Source of the DNA: Microbacterium sp. 1S1
GTDB lineage: Bacteria > Actinomycetota > Actinomycetes > Actinomycetales > Microbacteriaceae
NCBI RefSeq assembly: GCF_008271365.1
Contig: NZ_CP043430.1
Span: forward strand, 2,418,001-2,482,000
Length of the DNA: 64,000 bases
Reading direction: 5' to 3'
Positions 1 through 8,078 of the stretch are shown here, one piece after another. How positions within the stretch are numbered: the stretch's first letter is position 1; the number at the start of each line of letters is the position of its first letter. Both the position numbers and the translations under genes were made by a program. The notes below the pieces were generated by a model. The model did not search any database and was not told the DNA's origin. It saw only the letters and a list, made by a program, of their open reading frames with translations.

Positions 1-901
1 CGATGGCCCGACCCTCCGAGGACTCAGCCAGCGTGTCCCAGAGCTCCGACGAACTCAGCGACACGTAGACCCCGGGAGCGCCCTGGTCGCCGCAGCCGTC
101 GCCGTAGGAGACGACGCCGATCTGGTACGCGGTGTCGCGCCCAGGCGGCTGGCGGAAGAGCGGGCCACCGCTGTCTCCCTGACAGGAGTCCTTTCCGACG
201 GTGCCCGCACACATGTTCACGCCCGGGCGGAAGGAGTCGTAGCTGAGTTCGCATTCCTCCGTGGCGAGCATCGGCACCTGTACTTGGCGGAGGCGGTCCG
301 GGAAGTTCCCGAGGGCGGTGTCGGTGTTTCCCCAGCCGATCACCGTCGCCGACTGCCCCGGCCGGAGGAGGGCGTCCGTGCCCTTCGTGGGGAGCTTCAC
401 GGGAACGATCCCGGTGACGGGGCGGTCCAGCATGACGAAGGCGACATCGAAGGCCTCGTCCCCGTCGAGGTAGCGCGGGTGGACGACGACGGGGCCACCG
501 GCGTCCGGACCGGCGAGACCGCGATCCTGACCCTGCCCGTCGTCGGAGAGGACGGTCCGGCCGACCGTGACGGTCACTCCGTCGACCTCCGGCATGGGGA
601 GCCCGGTGACGGGGTCGGCGCTCGTGACGCAGTGTGCGGCGGTCATCACGACGCGCGGTGCGACGAGCGACCCGCCGCAGAAGGCCTCGCCGCCGAACTG
701 GAGCGACGCCATGAACGGATAGGCGTCGTTCGGCACCGCTTTGCCGCCGATGATCCGCGACGACACACGCTCGTCGCGATCGCCGGCATCATCGGCTGCC
801 AATGCCGCCGTAGGCGCGGCGAGGACGCCGGCGACGATGAGCGCGACGCCGACGAGTGCGAGTCTGAGCCGCTTCCTGCTCTGGTGAAGTGTGGCCATCA
901 T
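1..901 (-). CDS. Secreted trypsin-like serine protease (family S1), C-terminus cut by the window edge
   Basis: Extracellular endopeptidase of the chymotrypsin fold. About 300 residues are visible and the frame is still open at base 1, so the C-terminus lies outside the window. Residues 1-37 form a signal peptide: a basic start, a Leu/Val/Ala-rich core and an AxA-type cleavage region. The mature chain appears to begin at an RIIGG motif, the usual zymogen activation site. The triad is complete: His about 90 (TAAHC), Asp about 152 (FDVAFVML) and Ser about 244 (DSCQGDSGGP). The start is the first of two adjacent ATGs, preceded by AAGGA. It is transcribed alone, away from the hydrolase downstream of its promoter. 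The family call is secure; the natural substrate cannot be told from sequence. Confidence 0.93.
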   Translation of the reverse strand, partial: MMATLHQSRKRLRLALVGVALIVAGVLAAPTAALAADDAGDRDERVSSRIIGGKAVPNDAYPFMASLQFGGEAFCGGSLVAPRVVMTAAHCVTSADPVTGLPMPEVDGVTVTVGRTVLSDDGQGQDRGLAGPDAGGPVVVHPRYLDGDEAFDVAFVMLDRPVTGIVPVKLPTKGTDALLRPGQSATVIGWGNTDTALGNFPDRLRQVQVPMLATEECELSYDSFRPGVNMCAGTVGKDSCQGDSGGPLFRQPPGRDTAYQIGVVSYGDGCGDQGAPGVYVSLSSSELWDTLAESSEGRAI

Positions 902-924
902 AATGGAGACGAGTCCTTTCGTGA

Positions 925-953
925 CAGGTAACACGTTACGGAACTCAGTCCAA
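925..953 (-). promoter_or_regulatory. Promoter of the serine protease with an internal palindrome
   Basis: On the minus strand a TTGGAC -35 box (953-948) is separated by 17 bases from a TACCTG -10 box (930-925). The perfect inverted repeat GTAAC-AC-GTTAC (928-939) sits between the boxes and overlaps the -10. That is where a repressor could block polymerase. No regulator gene adjoins, so the cognate protein is unknown. Confidence 0.5.
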
Positions 954-1018
954 CATTCGTCCTCAACGGTCGCAAGGGCGCGCCAGTATCCTGGTTCGCG
1001 GCGAGAGGCCGAAGGCGC

Positions 1019-1657
1019 TTACAGGTCCACGGTATCGCCGGGCTCGAGCGCGAGGAACTCCCCGCCACCCTGCTCGGTCGCCCACTGCAGCCGTTGGCGG
1101 TGCATGTTCTTGCCGATCACGGACAGCGTCATGTCGTGGGTGCCGAACGCCCGGCGGGGCTTGACCGCGAGGACATAGTCGATCGCCTCACCGATCTTGA
1201 GCCAGGGAGCGCCGAGGGGAGCGGCGAGTGTACCGACCTCCACCCCTTCCGGCACCGCGTACGAGTCGCCGGGGTAGTAGAACACATCGTTGACGAGCAC
1301 GCCGACGTTGTCGATCGTCGGGATCGAGGAGTGGATCACCTCGTGCGTGCCGCCGAAGAAGCGCAGCGTGAACGGGCCTGCAACCACGGTGTCCCCGGGG
1401 GAGACGGCGGTGATCTCGTAACCCTCCGCTGCCTTCGCCACGCCCTCCGGGCCGAAGATCGGCGTGCCGGGGGCGGCGCGCAGGATTCGGTCGAGGTGCT
1501 CCGGCGTCCAGTGGTCGGGGTGCTCGTGGGTCAGCACGATACCGACCAGCCCGCTGAGGTCGTGCAGTGGAGCGGTGAAGGAGCCCGGATCGATGAGGAG
1601 GGTGTCGTCGTTCTGGTCGAGACGGAGGGTGGCATGTTCGAACTTGGTGACGCGCAT
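1019..1657 (-). CDS. MBL-fold metal-dependent hydrolase
   Basis: Cytoplasmic hydrolase of the metallo-beta-lactamase superfamily, 212 residues. The metal-binding motif HxHxDH is at residues 44-49 (THEHPDH), after the typical LLIDPG strand. A later His in GTHEVIH and one near the C-terminus (GTHDM) are further candidate ligands. The ATG at 1657 is chosen because a strong GGGAAGGAGT ribosome site lies just upstream and homology-like sequence starts there; the frame stays open further upstream but that part looks non-coding. The fold resembles UlaG-like lactonases and UPF0173 hydrolases. The substrate is unknown. Confidence 0.88.
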   Translation of the reverse strand: MRVTKFEHATLRLDQNDDTLLIDPGSFTAPLHDLSGLVGIVLTHEHPDHWTPEHLDRILRAAPGTPIFGPEGVAKAAEGYEITAVSPGDTVVAGPFTLRFFGGTHEVIHSSIPTIDNVGVLVNDVFYYPGDSYAVPEGVEVGTLAAPLGAPWLKIGEAIDYVLAVKPRRAFGTHDMTLSVIGKNMHRQRLQWATEQGGGEFLALEPGDTVDL

Positions 1658-1741
1658 GAGACGAGTCAACTCCTTCCCGCGGTCTCCGGCAAACGGAATC
1701 GGGCGCGCCACGCCCGGGAGTCTGGCCGAACCCGCCCCGAT

Positions 1742-1771
1742 TTGGCGCAGTGAGAATCGCCGTGGCATACT
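1742..1771 (+). promoter_or_regulatory. Probable promoter of tRNA-Glu
   Basis: TTGGCG (1742-1747), an 18-base spacer, then CATACT (1766-1771). Transcription would start about 30 bases before the mature tRNA end. The boxes fit sigma-70 consensus moderately well. Confidence 0.5.
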
Positions 1772-1808
1772 TGAACGGTTGTCGCGGAACGGAACAGTTC
1801 TGCAAGAC

Positions 1809-1881
1809 GGCCCCATCGTATAGCGGCCTAGTACGCCGCCCTCTCACGGCGGTAACGCGGGTTCGAATCCCGCTGGGGTCA
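1809..1881 (+). tRNA. tRNA-Glu, anticodon CTC
   Basis: A full cloverleaf can be drawn. The seven-pair acceptor stem is GGCCCCA with TGGGGTC (one G-U pair) plus discriminator A. The anticodon stem CCGCC/GGCGG closes the loop CTCTCAC, giving anticodon CTC at its centre, which reads GAG. The T arm contains GGTTCGAATCC. CCA is not encoded. The gene stands alone between the MBL hydrolase and the MFS gene and is followed directly by a strong hairpin. Confidence 0.96.
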
Positions 1882-1888
1882 CACAACA

Positions 1889-1926
1889 CGAGGAAAGCCC
1901 TCCGGTTCGCCGGAGGGCTTTCCTCG
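1889..1926. terminator. Bidirectional intrinsic terminator between tRNA-Glu and the MFS gene
   Basis: A perfect 17-pair stem (1889-1905 with 1910-1926) closed by a TTCG tetraloop. It lies 8 bases after the tRNA and 17 bases after the stop of the convergent MFS gene, so it can serve both. The arms carry A-rich and T-rich tracts (GGAAAG/CTTTCC). Confidence 0.85.
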
Positions 1927-1942
1927 TCTTCAGATGCGTCGC

Positions 1943-3187
1943 TCAATCGTCCGCACGCAGGGACATCGTCCGGAACGTGCGGGCGCAGAGGGGCGCGATC
2001 ATGAGGGCCATCATCGCGCCTCCGGCCAGGGCGAACGGTACCCACAGGGGAGCGACGGAGGCGAGCGCGCCGAAGCCCGCCATCGCCAGGGGCATGAGGC
2101 AGTCATCACCGAGGCGGGTGAGAGAGCCCATCCGACCGAGGAATGCCGTGTCCACGGTCGCGGCGAAGGTCGCGCTCAGCAACACGGACGCATATCCCGC
2201 GGTGGCGCCGATGACCGCCGCGGCGACGCCCACGGTCCAGACGGGACCGAACCCGAGGGCGACGATGCCAGCTCCCTGGAGGAGGAGAGCACCGAACCCG
2301 TTCCGCGCCTCCCGCCGCGGCCGCCATCTCGCGACCACCGCGGCACCCCCTGCGGCGCCGAGACCGAGGAGGCTCTCGAAGAGACCGACGGCGGGAACGC
2401 CCCATCCTTCGGCGTGCGCACGCAGGGCCAGGCCGATGCCCACCGCCGGGCCGACCGCGAGGTTGAGGCCGGACAGCGCGATGACGAGCGTGCGCGTGGT
2501 CGGGTTCGCCGCCAGGTGGGAGAACGCGGCTCCGATGGCGCGGATCGACGACGTTCGGGCAGAGCGGGCGAGTCGGAAACGCGGGCGCAGCACGATCGCG
2601 AGGAATCCGACGAGGAGGGCGAACGTCACCGCGTTCGCCGCTGCGCTTCCCATCAGGCCCGCGTGCGCGACGAGCAGACCACCCAGCGCCGCACCGCCCA
2701 TCGTGCCGAGACGGGACGCCGTCTGAGAGACCGCGGCGTATGCGGGGAGGTCGGCCGTCCGTACGAGTTGTCGGGCGATCGTGCCGGCCGAGGGCTCATA
2801 GAACGCGTCGCAGACCCCGAAGGCCACGGCGGCGGCCAGCAGAGCCGGGATGGTGGGCGGATGCCAGAGAACCCACAGCGAGACGCCGACGAGCACGCCG
2901 ATACGGACGGCATTGCACACGATCATGACCCGTCGGGCGTCCGTGCGGTCCGCCAGGACGCCGCCGAAGAGCAGCACCACCGCGCGCGGGACGGTACCGG
3001 CGGCGACGACGAGTCCGGCGACGGCGGGAGAGGCGATCTGCACCGCCGTCCATGCCAGTCCGATCGTCCATACGGCATCGCCTGCGTCCGACAGCGCCTT
3101 CACCGCGATCCACACCTGCACCATCCGATCGCGCCGGAACGGAGGCGGGGGCGCCAGGGCGACGGGCTCGGTGAGCGCCGTCATCAC
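1943..3187 (-). CDS. MFS transporter, probable drug or metabolite exporter
   Basis: Integral membrane permease of the major facilitator superfamily, 414 residues, with about 12 hydrophobic segments and the MFS loop motif GGVLADRTDARRVM between segments 2 and 3. The start overlaps the stop of the upstream regulator as GTGATGA: GTG at 3187 or ATG at 3184. The two genes are therefore translationally coupled. The pairing with an ArsR-type winged-helix repressor suggests substrate-inducible efflux. The substrate itself cannot be read from the sequence. Confidence 0.88.
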   Translation of the reverse strand: MMTALTEPVALAPPPPFRRDRMVQVWIAVKALSDAGDAVWTIGLAWTAVQIASPAVAGLVVAAGTVPRAVVLLFGGVLADRTDARRVMIVCNAVRIGVLVGVSLWVLWHPPTIPALLAAAVAFGVCDAFYEPSAGTIARQLVRTADLPAYAAVSQTASRLGTMGGAALGGLLVAHAGLMGSAAANAVTFALLVGFLAIVLRPRFRLARSARTSSIRAIGAAFSHLAANPTTRTLVIALSGLNLAVGPAVGIGLALRAHAEGWGVPAVGLFESLLGLGAAGGAAVVARWRPRREARNGFGALLLQGAGIVALGFGPVWTVGVAAAVIGATAGYASVLLSATFAATVDTAFLGRMGSLTRLGDDCLMPLAMAGFGALASVAPLWVPFALAGGAMMALMIAPLCARTFRTMSLRADD

Positions 3188-3732
3188 GGCTCCGTGGGGA
3201 AGGCATGGGCGAAGAAGAAGACGGGAAGGCGCTCTTGACCGTCGTCCTCGTCGATCGAGGCCTGCCAGTCGCGCACGGCCCGAAGAACCCGGGTGGAGAG
3301 GTCATGCAGCTCCGCGGGCGTCGCCCAGGCGGTGGTCTCCGTGTTGGAGGCTTCGTAGTTCGCCACCGCGGGGTCTCCGCGGCGCCGATGCCAGCGCTGC
3401 AGTCGGTCGATCTGCATCCGGATACCCTGCCGCTGCGCCTCCCTTGCCAGGAGCGCAGCGGCGGGGGAGTCGGCGAAGTCGTCCACCGACCACGTCAGGC
3501 CGCGTCGCGCGATCCGCCACCAGCTCGTCCGCCGGTCGCCGGACGGGTCGGCGGCGCGCTCGACGACTCCGGCGCGCTCGAGCATTCGGAGGTGATGACT
3601 GACGCTCCCGACCTGGCAGTCCAGGGCGCGGGCGACGGCGGTCACCTGGGAGGTGCCGTACAGCAGCAGGTAGTCGAAGATGCGACGCCGCAACGGATGG
3701 TGCACGGCGGTGATCACGGAGATGTCTTCCAC
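3184..3732 (-). CDS. ArsR-type winged-helix transcriptional regulator
   Basis: DNA-binding regulator of 182 residues. A winged helix-turn-helix occupies about residues 10-65 (RRRIFDYLLLYG, then QVGSVSHHLRMLERAGVVE), typical of ArsR-like repressors. The C-terminal 110 residues are charged and helical, and no metal-binding cysteine cluster is evident. Translation starts at GTG 3732 and appears leaderless, since TAACCT lies 6 bases upstream. The gene is first in a two-gene unit with the MFS exporter. A palindrome over its -35 region suggests autorepression. Confidence 0.87.
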   Translation of the reverse strand: MEDISVITAVHHPLRRRIFDYLLLYGTSQVTAVARALDCQVGSVSHHLRMLERAGVVERAADPSGDRRTSWWRIARRGLTWSVDDFADSPAAALLAREAQRQGIRMQIDRLQRWHRRRGDPAVANYEASNTETTAWATPAELHDLSTRVLRAVRDWQASIDEDDGQERLPVFFFAHAFPTEP

Positions 3733-3738
3733 GCCCGA

Positions 3739-3777
3739 AGGTTATGCGGGGCTCGGCAACCGCACAAGAGTTCTTGT
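3739..3777 (-). promoter_or_regulatory. Promoter and candidate operator of the ArsR-MFS operon
   Basis: Minus-strand -10 TAACCT (3744-3739) is 6 bases before the GTG start. TTGTGC (3767-3762) stands 17 bases further up as the -35. The inverted repeat ACAAGA-GT-TCTTGT (3764-3777) overlaps the -35 box and is the obvious operator for the regulator encoded next to it. Confidence 0.6.
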
Positions 3778-3802
3778 ATACCGCGGAAAAACGGCGCTTC
3801 GG

Positions 3803-4918
3803 TCACATCTCCGCAGCGGGGGGCGTGGCCGATCCGGATGCCGGTGCCGTCCTCCGGTGTCGCCGCGTGCGGCGGACGACCCAGACGAGCAGCACGACGA
3901 GGGCCGCGACCGCGAGCCAGGGGAGCAGGAATCCGACGGCGATCACCAGCGCATTGAGCGAGACGACCAGCCCGTTCCATCCCGCGAGCAGACCGTCACC
4001 GAAGCCGGCGGGGTCTGCCGAGGCTGCTGTCCCCGCTCGCGTGAGCTCGACGGTGAGCGAGGAGAGCGCCACCTGGTCTTCGAGTGCGCTGAGCTGCTGT
4101 TCGTAGGACTCGAGCTGGGCCTGGCGGTCGGTGAGGGCGACCTCGGCCTCGATGAGATCGTCGACGGTCCCCGACTTCCCCAACAGCTCGGTGAGTCGCT
4201 GCACGGAGGCACGGGTCGATTCCACGCGGGCGCGGAGGTCGATCGCTGCCGACGTGACGTCCTGCTTCGTGATCGCGGACGAGAGCACCTCGCCGGTGTC
4301 GCCGAGGGCGTCGATCACCGCAGTCAGGTCATCGGCGGGGACGCGGATCGTGATCCAGCCGTATCCGGAGTCCGCGGGCACCCGTTCGGCGGGAGCATCC
4401 GTCGCTACTGCCTTGCCGACCTCGGTGCTCTCGACGTAGCCGTCGTGCTCGGCGGCGAGATCGCCGATGGCGGACGCGGCGTCGGAGATGTCGTCGACCT
4501 GCAGCGAAGCCTGAGCCGTGGCGACGATGTCGCGGGACTCCTCGGCGGACGACGCCGCCGCATCCGTACCGATGCTTCCGCCCGTGATCGGGAGCGGCGC
4601 GCTCTCGACGGACTGGTCGGGCGCACTCGACTCCGCCTCGCCGGTGGACCAGCCGCTCAGGCCGTCGGCCGTGGACACCGATGACCCTCCGCCTCCGACG
4701 GCACCGAGGATCGGTGGGGTGACGAGGACTCCGACGACGAAGGCCGCCGCGATACCGCCGGCGGTGAGCCACCGGCGTCGGCGCCTCCTGGCGCGCTCGG
4801 CACGCGGCGGTGCCGGCGGCCGCTCACCTTGAATCTCGGTGAACACCGCCTCCTCGATGCGGGCGACGGTCTCGTCCGACAGCGGTGGCAGGGTCTCCTG
4901 CGGGGTCAGGTCGTTCAT
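3803..4918 (-). CDS. Membrane-anchored DUF4349 protein, candidate anti-sigma partner
   Basis: 371 residues. The N-terminal 50 are cytoplasmic and end in a run of arginines. Residues about 51-72 form a transmembrane helix, followed by a Gly/Ser-rich linker and an extracytoplasmic DUF4349 region with a central coiled coil (RLTELLGKSGTVDDLIEAEV). A second transmembrane helix lies near 325-350, with a basic tail. The start overlaps the stop of the ECF sigma gene by 4 bases. Family knowledge gives no enzymatic role. The layout (short cytosolic arm, membrane helix, coupling to a sigma gene) suggests a sigma-regulating sensor, which is an inference. Confidence 0.85.
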   Translation of the reverse strand: MNDLTPQETLPPLSDETVARIEEAVFTEIQGERPPAPPRAERARRRRRRWLTAGGIAAAFVVGVLVTPPILGAVGGGGSSVSTADGLSGWSTGEAESSAPDQSVESAPLPITGGSIGTDAAASSAEESRDIVATAQASLQVDDISDAASAIGDLAAEHDGYVESTEVGKAVATDAPAERVPADSGYGWITIRVPADDLTAVIDALGDTGEVLSSAITKQDVTSAAIDLRARVESTRASVQRLTELLGKSGTVDDLIEAEVALTDRQAQLESYEQQLSALEDQVALSSLTVELTRAGTAASADPAGFGDGLLAGWNGLVVSLNALVIAVGFLLPWLAVAALVVLLVWVVRRTRRHRRTAPASGSATPPAAEM

Positions 4919-5472
4919 GCGTCCCTCACTTCCTTGACGGCGCCACGCAGCTGCGTGCGCACGCGCGAGAGACGGTTCCGGACGACGGCGTGCGTCACAC
5001 CGAGTTCATCGGCGGCGGCCTGGTAGGCATAGCCCTCGGACGCACACAGCCGGAAGATCTCCCGGTCGAGTTCGCTCAGGGTGCCGACCTCGGCGGCGAT
5101 CCGTGCGGCGAGGTCGGCGGTGATCACCTGTTCCTCGACGCTGACGACGTCCGGGAGCTCCTCGTCTGCCGCAGCCGTGGTGTGGGCCTGGTCGCGGCGT
5201 CGCTGGCGCAGCCGATTCGCAGCCTGGAAGCGGCAGATCGTCGCGAGCCAGGGCAGGAGCGACTCTCCCTGCAGCTCCAGCCCCGGAAGCTTGCGCCACG
5301 CGACCACGAAGGTCTCCTGCGTGACGTCCTCCGCGTCGGCAGCGGATCCCAGGATCCCCTGGGCGATCCAGTACACCGGTCGCACGTGGGCGCGGTACAG
5401 CGCGCGGAAGGCACCCTGATCGCCGGCCGCCGCCTGGGCGGCCCATCGCTGGTCAGTCGTCTGCGCAGGCAT
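4915..5472 (-). CDS. ECF-type RNA polymerase sigma factor
   Basis: Alternative sigma factor of 185 residues. Region 2 spans about residues 20-85 (ALYRAHVRPVYW, then DAEDVTQETFVVAWR). Region 4 spans about 125-180, with the helix-turn-helix GYAYQAAADELGVTHAVVRNRLSRVR. No region 3 is present, as usual for this class. It is the first gene of a two-gene unit and its stop overlaps the start of the DUF4349 protein (ATGA). Its own promoter is not obvious, though the divergent intergenic space holds the TerC riboswitch. Confidence 0.93.
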   Translation of the reverse strand: MPAQTTDQRWAAQAAAGDQGAFRALYRAHVRPVYWIAQGILGSAADAEDVTQETFVVAWRKLPGLELQGESLLPWLATICRFQAANRLRQRRRDQAHTTAAADEELPDVVSVEEQVITADLAARIAAEVGTLSELDREIFRLCASEGYAYQAAADELGVTHAVVRNRLSRVRTQLRGAVKEVRDA

Positions 5473-5590
5473 CCTGGTTCCGTTCGGTGTCTCTCCCTCG
5501 AGAGTGTCGGCAGAGCCGTCATCGTCTCACCCCGACCATCGAATCCACAGCCGTGTCATGGATCCCGGTCCTGCGGGCGCCCGCCTCCGG

Positions 5591-5722
5591 TAGCATTGCC
5601 CCGGCGAGAGGGAGTATCCCGAATCCGCGCGTAACGTCATCACGAGCACCGACACCGCTGCTCCGGGCGCGCGCCGCACACGATGCGGGGGAGAGACTTT
5701 CGACGATCCCCGACCCCTCGCG
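5591..5722 (+). promoter_or_regulatory. Probable yybP-ykoY manganese riboswitch and promoter upstream of the TerC gene
   Basis: A TAGCAT -10 box (5591-5596) places the transcript start about 5603. The RNA opens with a closing helix (GCGAG 5604-5608 with CTCGC 5717-5721), followed by GGGAGTA (5610-5616), the conserved purine-rich internal loop of the yybP-ykoY class. A second conserved-looking segment, AACGTCATCACGAG, begins at 5633. TerC-family genes are classic members of this regulon, which supports the call. I have not fitted a covariance model, so helices inside the element are only tentatively placed. Confidence 0.6.
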
Positions 5723-5739
5723 AAAGGTGCACAGCGCCC

Positions 5740-6747
5740 GTGGACATCCCCGTCTGGTTCGAGATCACCTCCATGGTGGTCCTCTCGATCATCCTGATCG
5801 CCGACCTGCTCCTCATCCGGCTGCGCCCGCACATCCCCTCCACCAAGGAGTCCACGCTCTGGGTGGTGTTCTACGTGGGGCTCGCGCTGCTCTTCGCCGT
5901 CCTGCTGGGCAACGTCGGCGGCTGGCAGAACGCCGGGGACTTCATCACCGGGTGGGCGCTGGAGTACAGCCTCTCCGTCGACAACCTCTTCGTCTTCGTC
6001 CTGATCATGGTGCAGTTCGCGGTGCCGCGGCGCTTGCAGCAGCAGGTGCTCATGGTGGGCATCATCATCGCGCTGGTGCTGCGCGGGCTGTTCATCCTCG
6101 TCGGCGTGACGATCATCGAGAACTTCTCGCCGATCTTCTACCTCTTCGGTGCCTTCCTCGTCTACACGGCCATCCGTCAGGCGATGCCGGAGGGGGAGCA
6201 CGAGGACGACGTCAAGCGGGAGAACTTCATCGTCCGCCTCCTCCGCCGGCGCATCGACATCAGCGAGACGTACGACGGCTCGAAGATCCGAACCACGGTC
6301 GACGGCAAGCGCATGTGGACGCCGATGATCATCGTGTTCATCACGATCGGCGTCACCGACCTCATCTTCGCGATCGACTCCATTCCCGCGATCTTCGAGA
6401 TCACCACGAACGGCTTCCTCGTCTTCGCCGCGAACATCTTCGCCCTGATGGGGCTCCGCCAGCTCTACTTCCTGCTCGGCGACCTCCTGGACCGCCTCCG
6501 CTACCTGCACTACGGCATCGCGGTGATCCTCGGGTTCATCGGCATCAAGCTCATCCTGCATGCGCTGCACGTCAACGAGCTCCCCTTCATCAATGGCGGC
6601 GAGCACGTCGAGTGGGTGCCGGACATCGACAACATGGTGTCGCTCGGCGTGATCCTCGTGTCGATGACGGTCGCGACGATCGCGAGCCTCGTCGCCTCGT
6701 CACGGGAGAAGCGCGCGGAGAAGCGCTCCGTGCCGGCGGGGGACTGA
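5740..6747 (+). CDS. TerC-family integral membrane protein, probable manganese exporter
   Basis: 335 residues with about eight or nine hydrophobic helices. The TerC signatures are ALEYSLSVDNLFVFVLI near residue 70 and ITDLIFAIDSIPAIF in the second half (here VTDLIFAIDSIPAIF), with acidic membrane residues likely to bind metal. The chosen start is GTG 5740 (MDIPVWFEIT), preceded by GAAAGG; the extra N-terminal residues of the longer frame are unlike the family. TerC proteins of this type export Mn2+ or serve exoenzyme metalation. The riboswitch upstream supports a Mn-related role. It converges on the monooxygenase gene with only 17 bases between the two stop codons. Confidence 0.92.
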   Translation: MDIPVWFEITSMVVLSIILIADLLLIRLRPHIPSTKESTLWVVFYVGLALLFAVLLGNVGGWQNAGDFITGWALEYSLSVDNLFVFVLIMVQFAVPRRLQQQVLMVGIIIALVLRGLFILVGVTIIENFSPIFYLFGAFLVYTAIRQAMPEGEHEDDVKRENFIVRLLRRRIDISETYDGSKIRTTVDGKRMWTPMIIVFITIGVTDLIFAIDSIPAIFEITTNGFLVFAANIFALMGLRQLYFLLGDLLDRLRYLHYGIAVILGFIGIKLILHALHVNELPFINGGEHVEWVPDIDNMVSLGVILVSMTVATIASLVASSREKRAEKRSVPAGD

Positions 6748-6764
6748 CGCCCGCGACCCGGACC

Positions 6765-8078
6765 TCAGAAGGCGCGCAGGTTCGCCTGCAGACCGCCGTC
6801 CGCGTACTCGCGGCGCAGAAGCCCTCGGCGGCGGAGGATCGGCACCAGCTCGTCGAGAGTGCGGTGCAGGGTGACCGGATGGAAGTCGCCCCAGAGCAGC
6901 ACGCCGTCGTTGCCCCAGTCGCCGAGCTCTTCGACGAGGTCGGCGAACTCCTCGGCAGTGCCGACGAAGCCGGTGCGATCCCGCAATCGGCCCGTGCGGG
7001 CGAGGGCGGTCAGATGCGCGCGGAGCGGGGCGTCCTCCCCCCGATCACCGATCAGCCGCTGGATGCTGCCGCGGGAGACATGGGCTCCGAAGACCGACGG
7101 ATCGAGGGGGCGGTCGAGGTCGAGGGCGGTGAGGTCCGTCTCCAGATCGCTCGACTGCTTCCGCGCGATCTGCGCGAGTGCGGCATCGTCCGGGTGCGCG
7201 GAGGCGGCCACGATCCGGTCGGCCTCCTCGGCGGACGCCGTGATCACGGGCTGGATCGCGAAGAGGACCTTGATGTCCTCGACGGCGCGTCCGCGGGCGA
7301 TCGCGGCGTCGTGCACGCGCTGCCGGTACTCCCGCACCGACTTCTCGTGCAGCGGCGCGAGCGCCAGTTGCACGTCCGAGTTGGCCCCCGCGAACTCCAG
7401 GCCGCGCCCTGAGCCCCCGGGGGAGACGATGGCCGGCTCGCCCTCGGTGAAGGGAAGAGCGTTCAACGGCCCGTCGAAGGCGTAATGCGCGCCGCGATGC
7501 CGCACGGTGCGCATGCGGGTGCCGTCCGCGTAGACACCGGTGGCGGGATCGGCGACGAGAGCGCCGTCGTCCCAGCTGCGCCAGAGCGAGCGGATCCCGG
7601 CGAGCCACTCCTCGGCGCGATCGTATGCCTCGTCGTGACCGAGCTGCGGTGCGTCCGAGAAGTGCCGGGCGCTCCCGGTGTCGGTGACCACATTGAGGCC
7701 GAGCCGGTGCCCGCTGAGGTGCTGCAGGGTCGCGAATTGGCGGGCGGCCGTGTACGGCAACGACGCCGCGGGGTTCACGGTGGGCACGACCCCGAGGTGC
7801 CTCGTCGCCTGGAAGAGGTACGGCGCGAGCAGCAAGGGATCGTGCTTCGGGCCTCCGAACGCGTGACGCACGCGCAGATCGATCGTGTCCGGCGAGCCGA
7901 GCGAGGGACTGTCCTCGATGATCACGAGGTCGAAGCCGGCCTGCTCCAGGGTGCGAGCGGACTCTTGGTAGACCTCCGGCCGCGTCCAGTCGTAGTCCCA
8001 GTCGAGCGACGGGTATCCCCACCCCTGCGGACCGAACCCGCGGGCGAGGAACCAGCCGAAGTGCTGCGGGCGGCTCAT
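6765..8078 (-). CDS. LLM-class flavin-dependent monooxygenase (NtaA/SnaA/DszA type)
   Basis: 437 residues of the bacterial luciferase-like TIM-barrel fold. Characteristic stretches are the N-terminal GWFLARGFGPQGW, then LSGHRLGLNVVTDTGSARHF and GGSGRGLEFAGANSD, which bind FMN in this subfamily. The family cleaves C-S or C-N bonds using reduced FMN and oxygen. The start overlaps the stop of the upstream PLP sulfhydrylase by 4 bases, giving a coupled pair. The context points to release of sulfite from an organosulfur compound followed by assimilation. No flavin reductase gene is adjacent, and the substrate is unknown. Confidence 0.87.
   Translation of the reverse strand: MSRPQHFGWFLARGFGPQGWGYPSLDWDYDWTRPEVYQESARTLEQAGFDLVIIEDSPSLGSPDTIDLRVRHAFGGPKHDPLLLAPYLFQATRHLGVVPTVNPAASLPYTAARQFATLQHLSGHRLGLNVVTDTGSARHFSDAPQLGHDEAYDRAEEWLAGIRSLWRSWDDGALVADPATGVYADGTRMRTVRHRGAHYAFDGPLNALPFTEGEPAIVSPGGSGRGLEFAGANSDVQLALAPLHEKSVREYRQRVHDAAIARGRAVEDIKVLFAIQPVITASAEEADRIVAASAHPDDAALAQIARKQSSDLETDLTALDLDRPLDPSVFGAHVSRGSIQRLIGDRGEDAPLRAHLTALARTGRLRDRTGFVGTAEEFADLVEELGDWGNDGVLLWGDFHPVTLHRTLDELVPILRRRGLLRREYADGGLQANLRAF

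Noticed and set aside
1934..3238. A 434-residue plus-strand frame over the MFS gene
   Set aside because: Arg/Glu/Asp/His-rich shadow of the real minus-strand transporter.
5487..7412. A 641-residue plus-strand frame over terC and the monooxygenase
   Set aside because: Out of frame with terC and antisense to the monooxygenase; low-complexity His/Arg/Pro composition.
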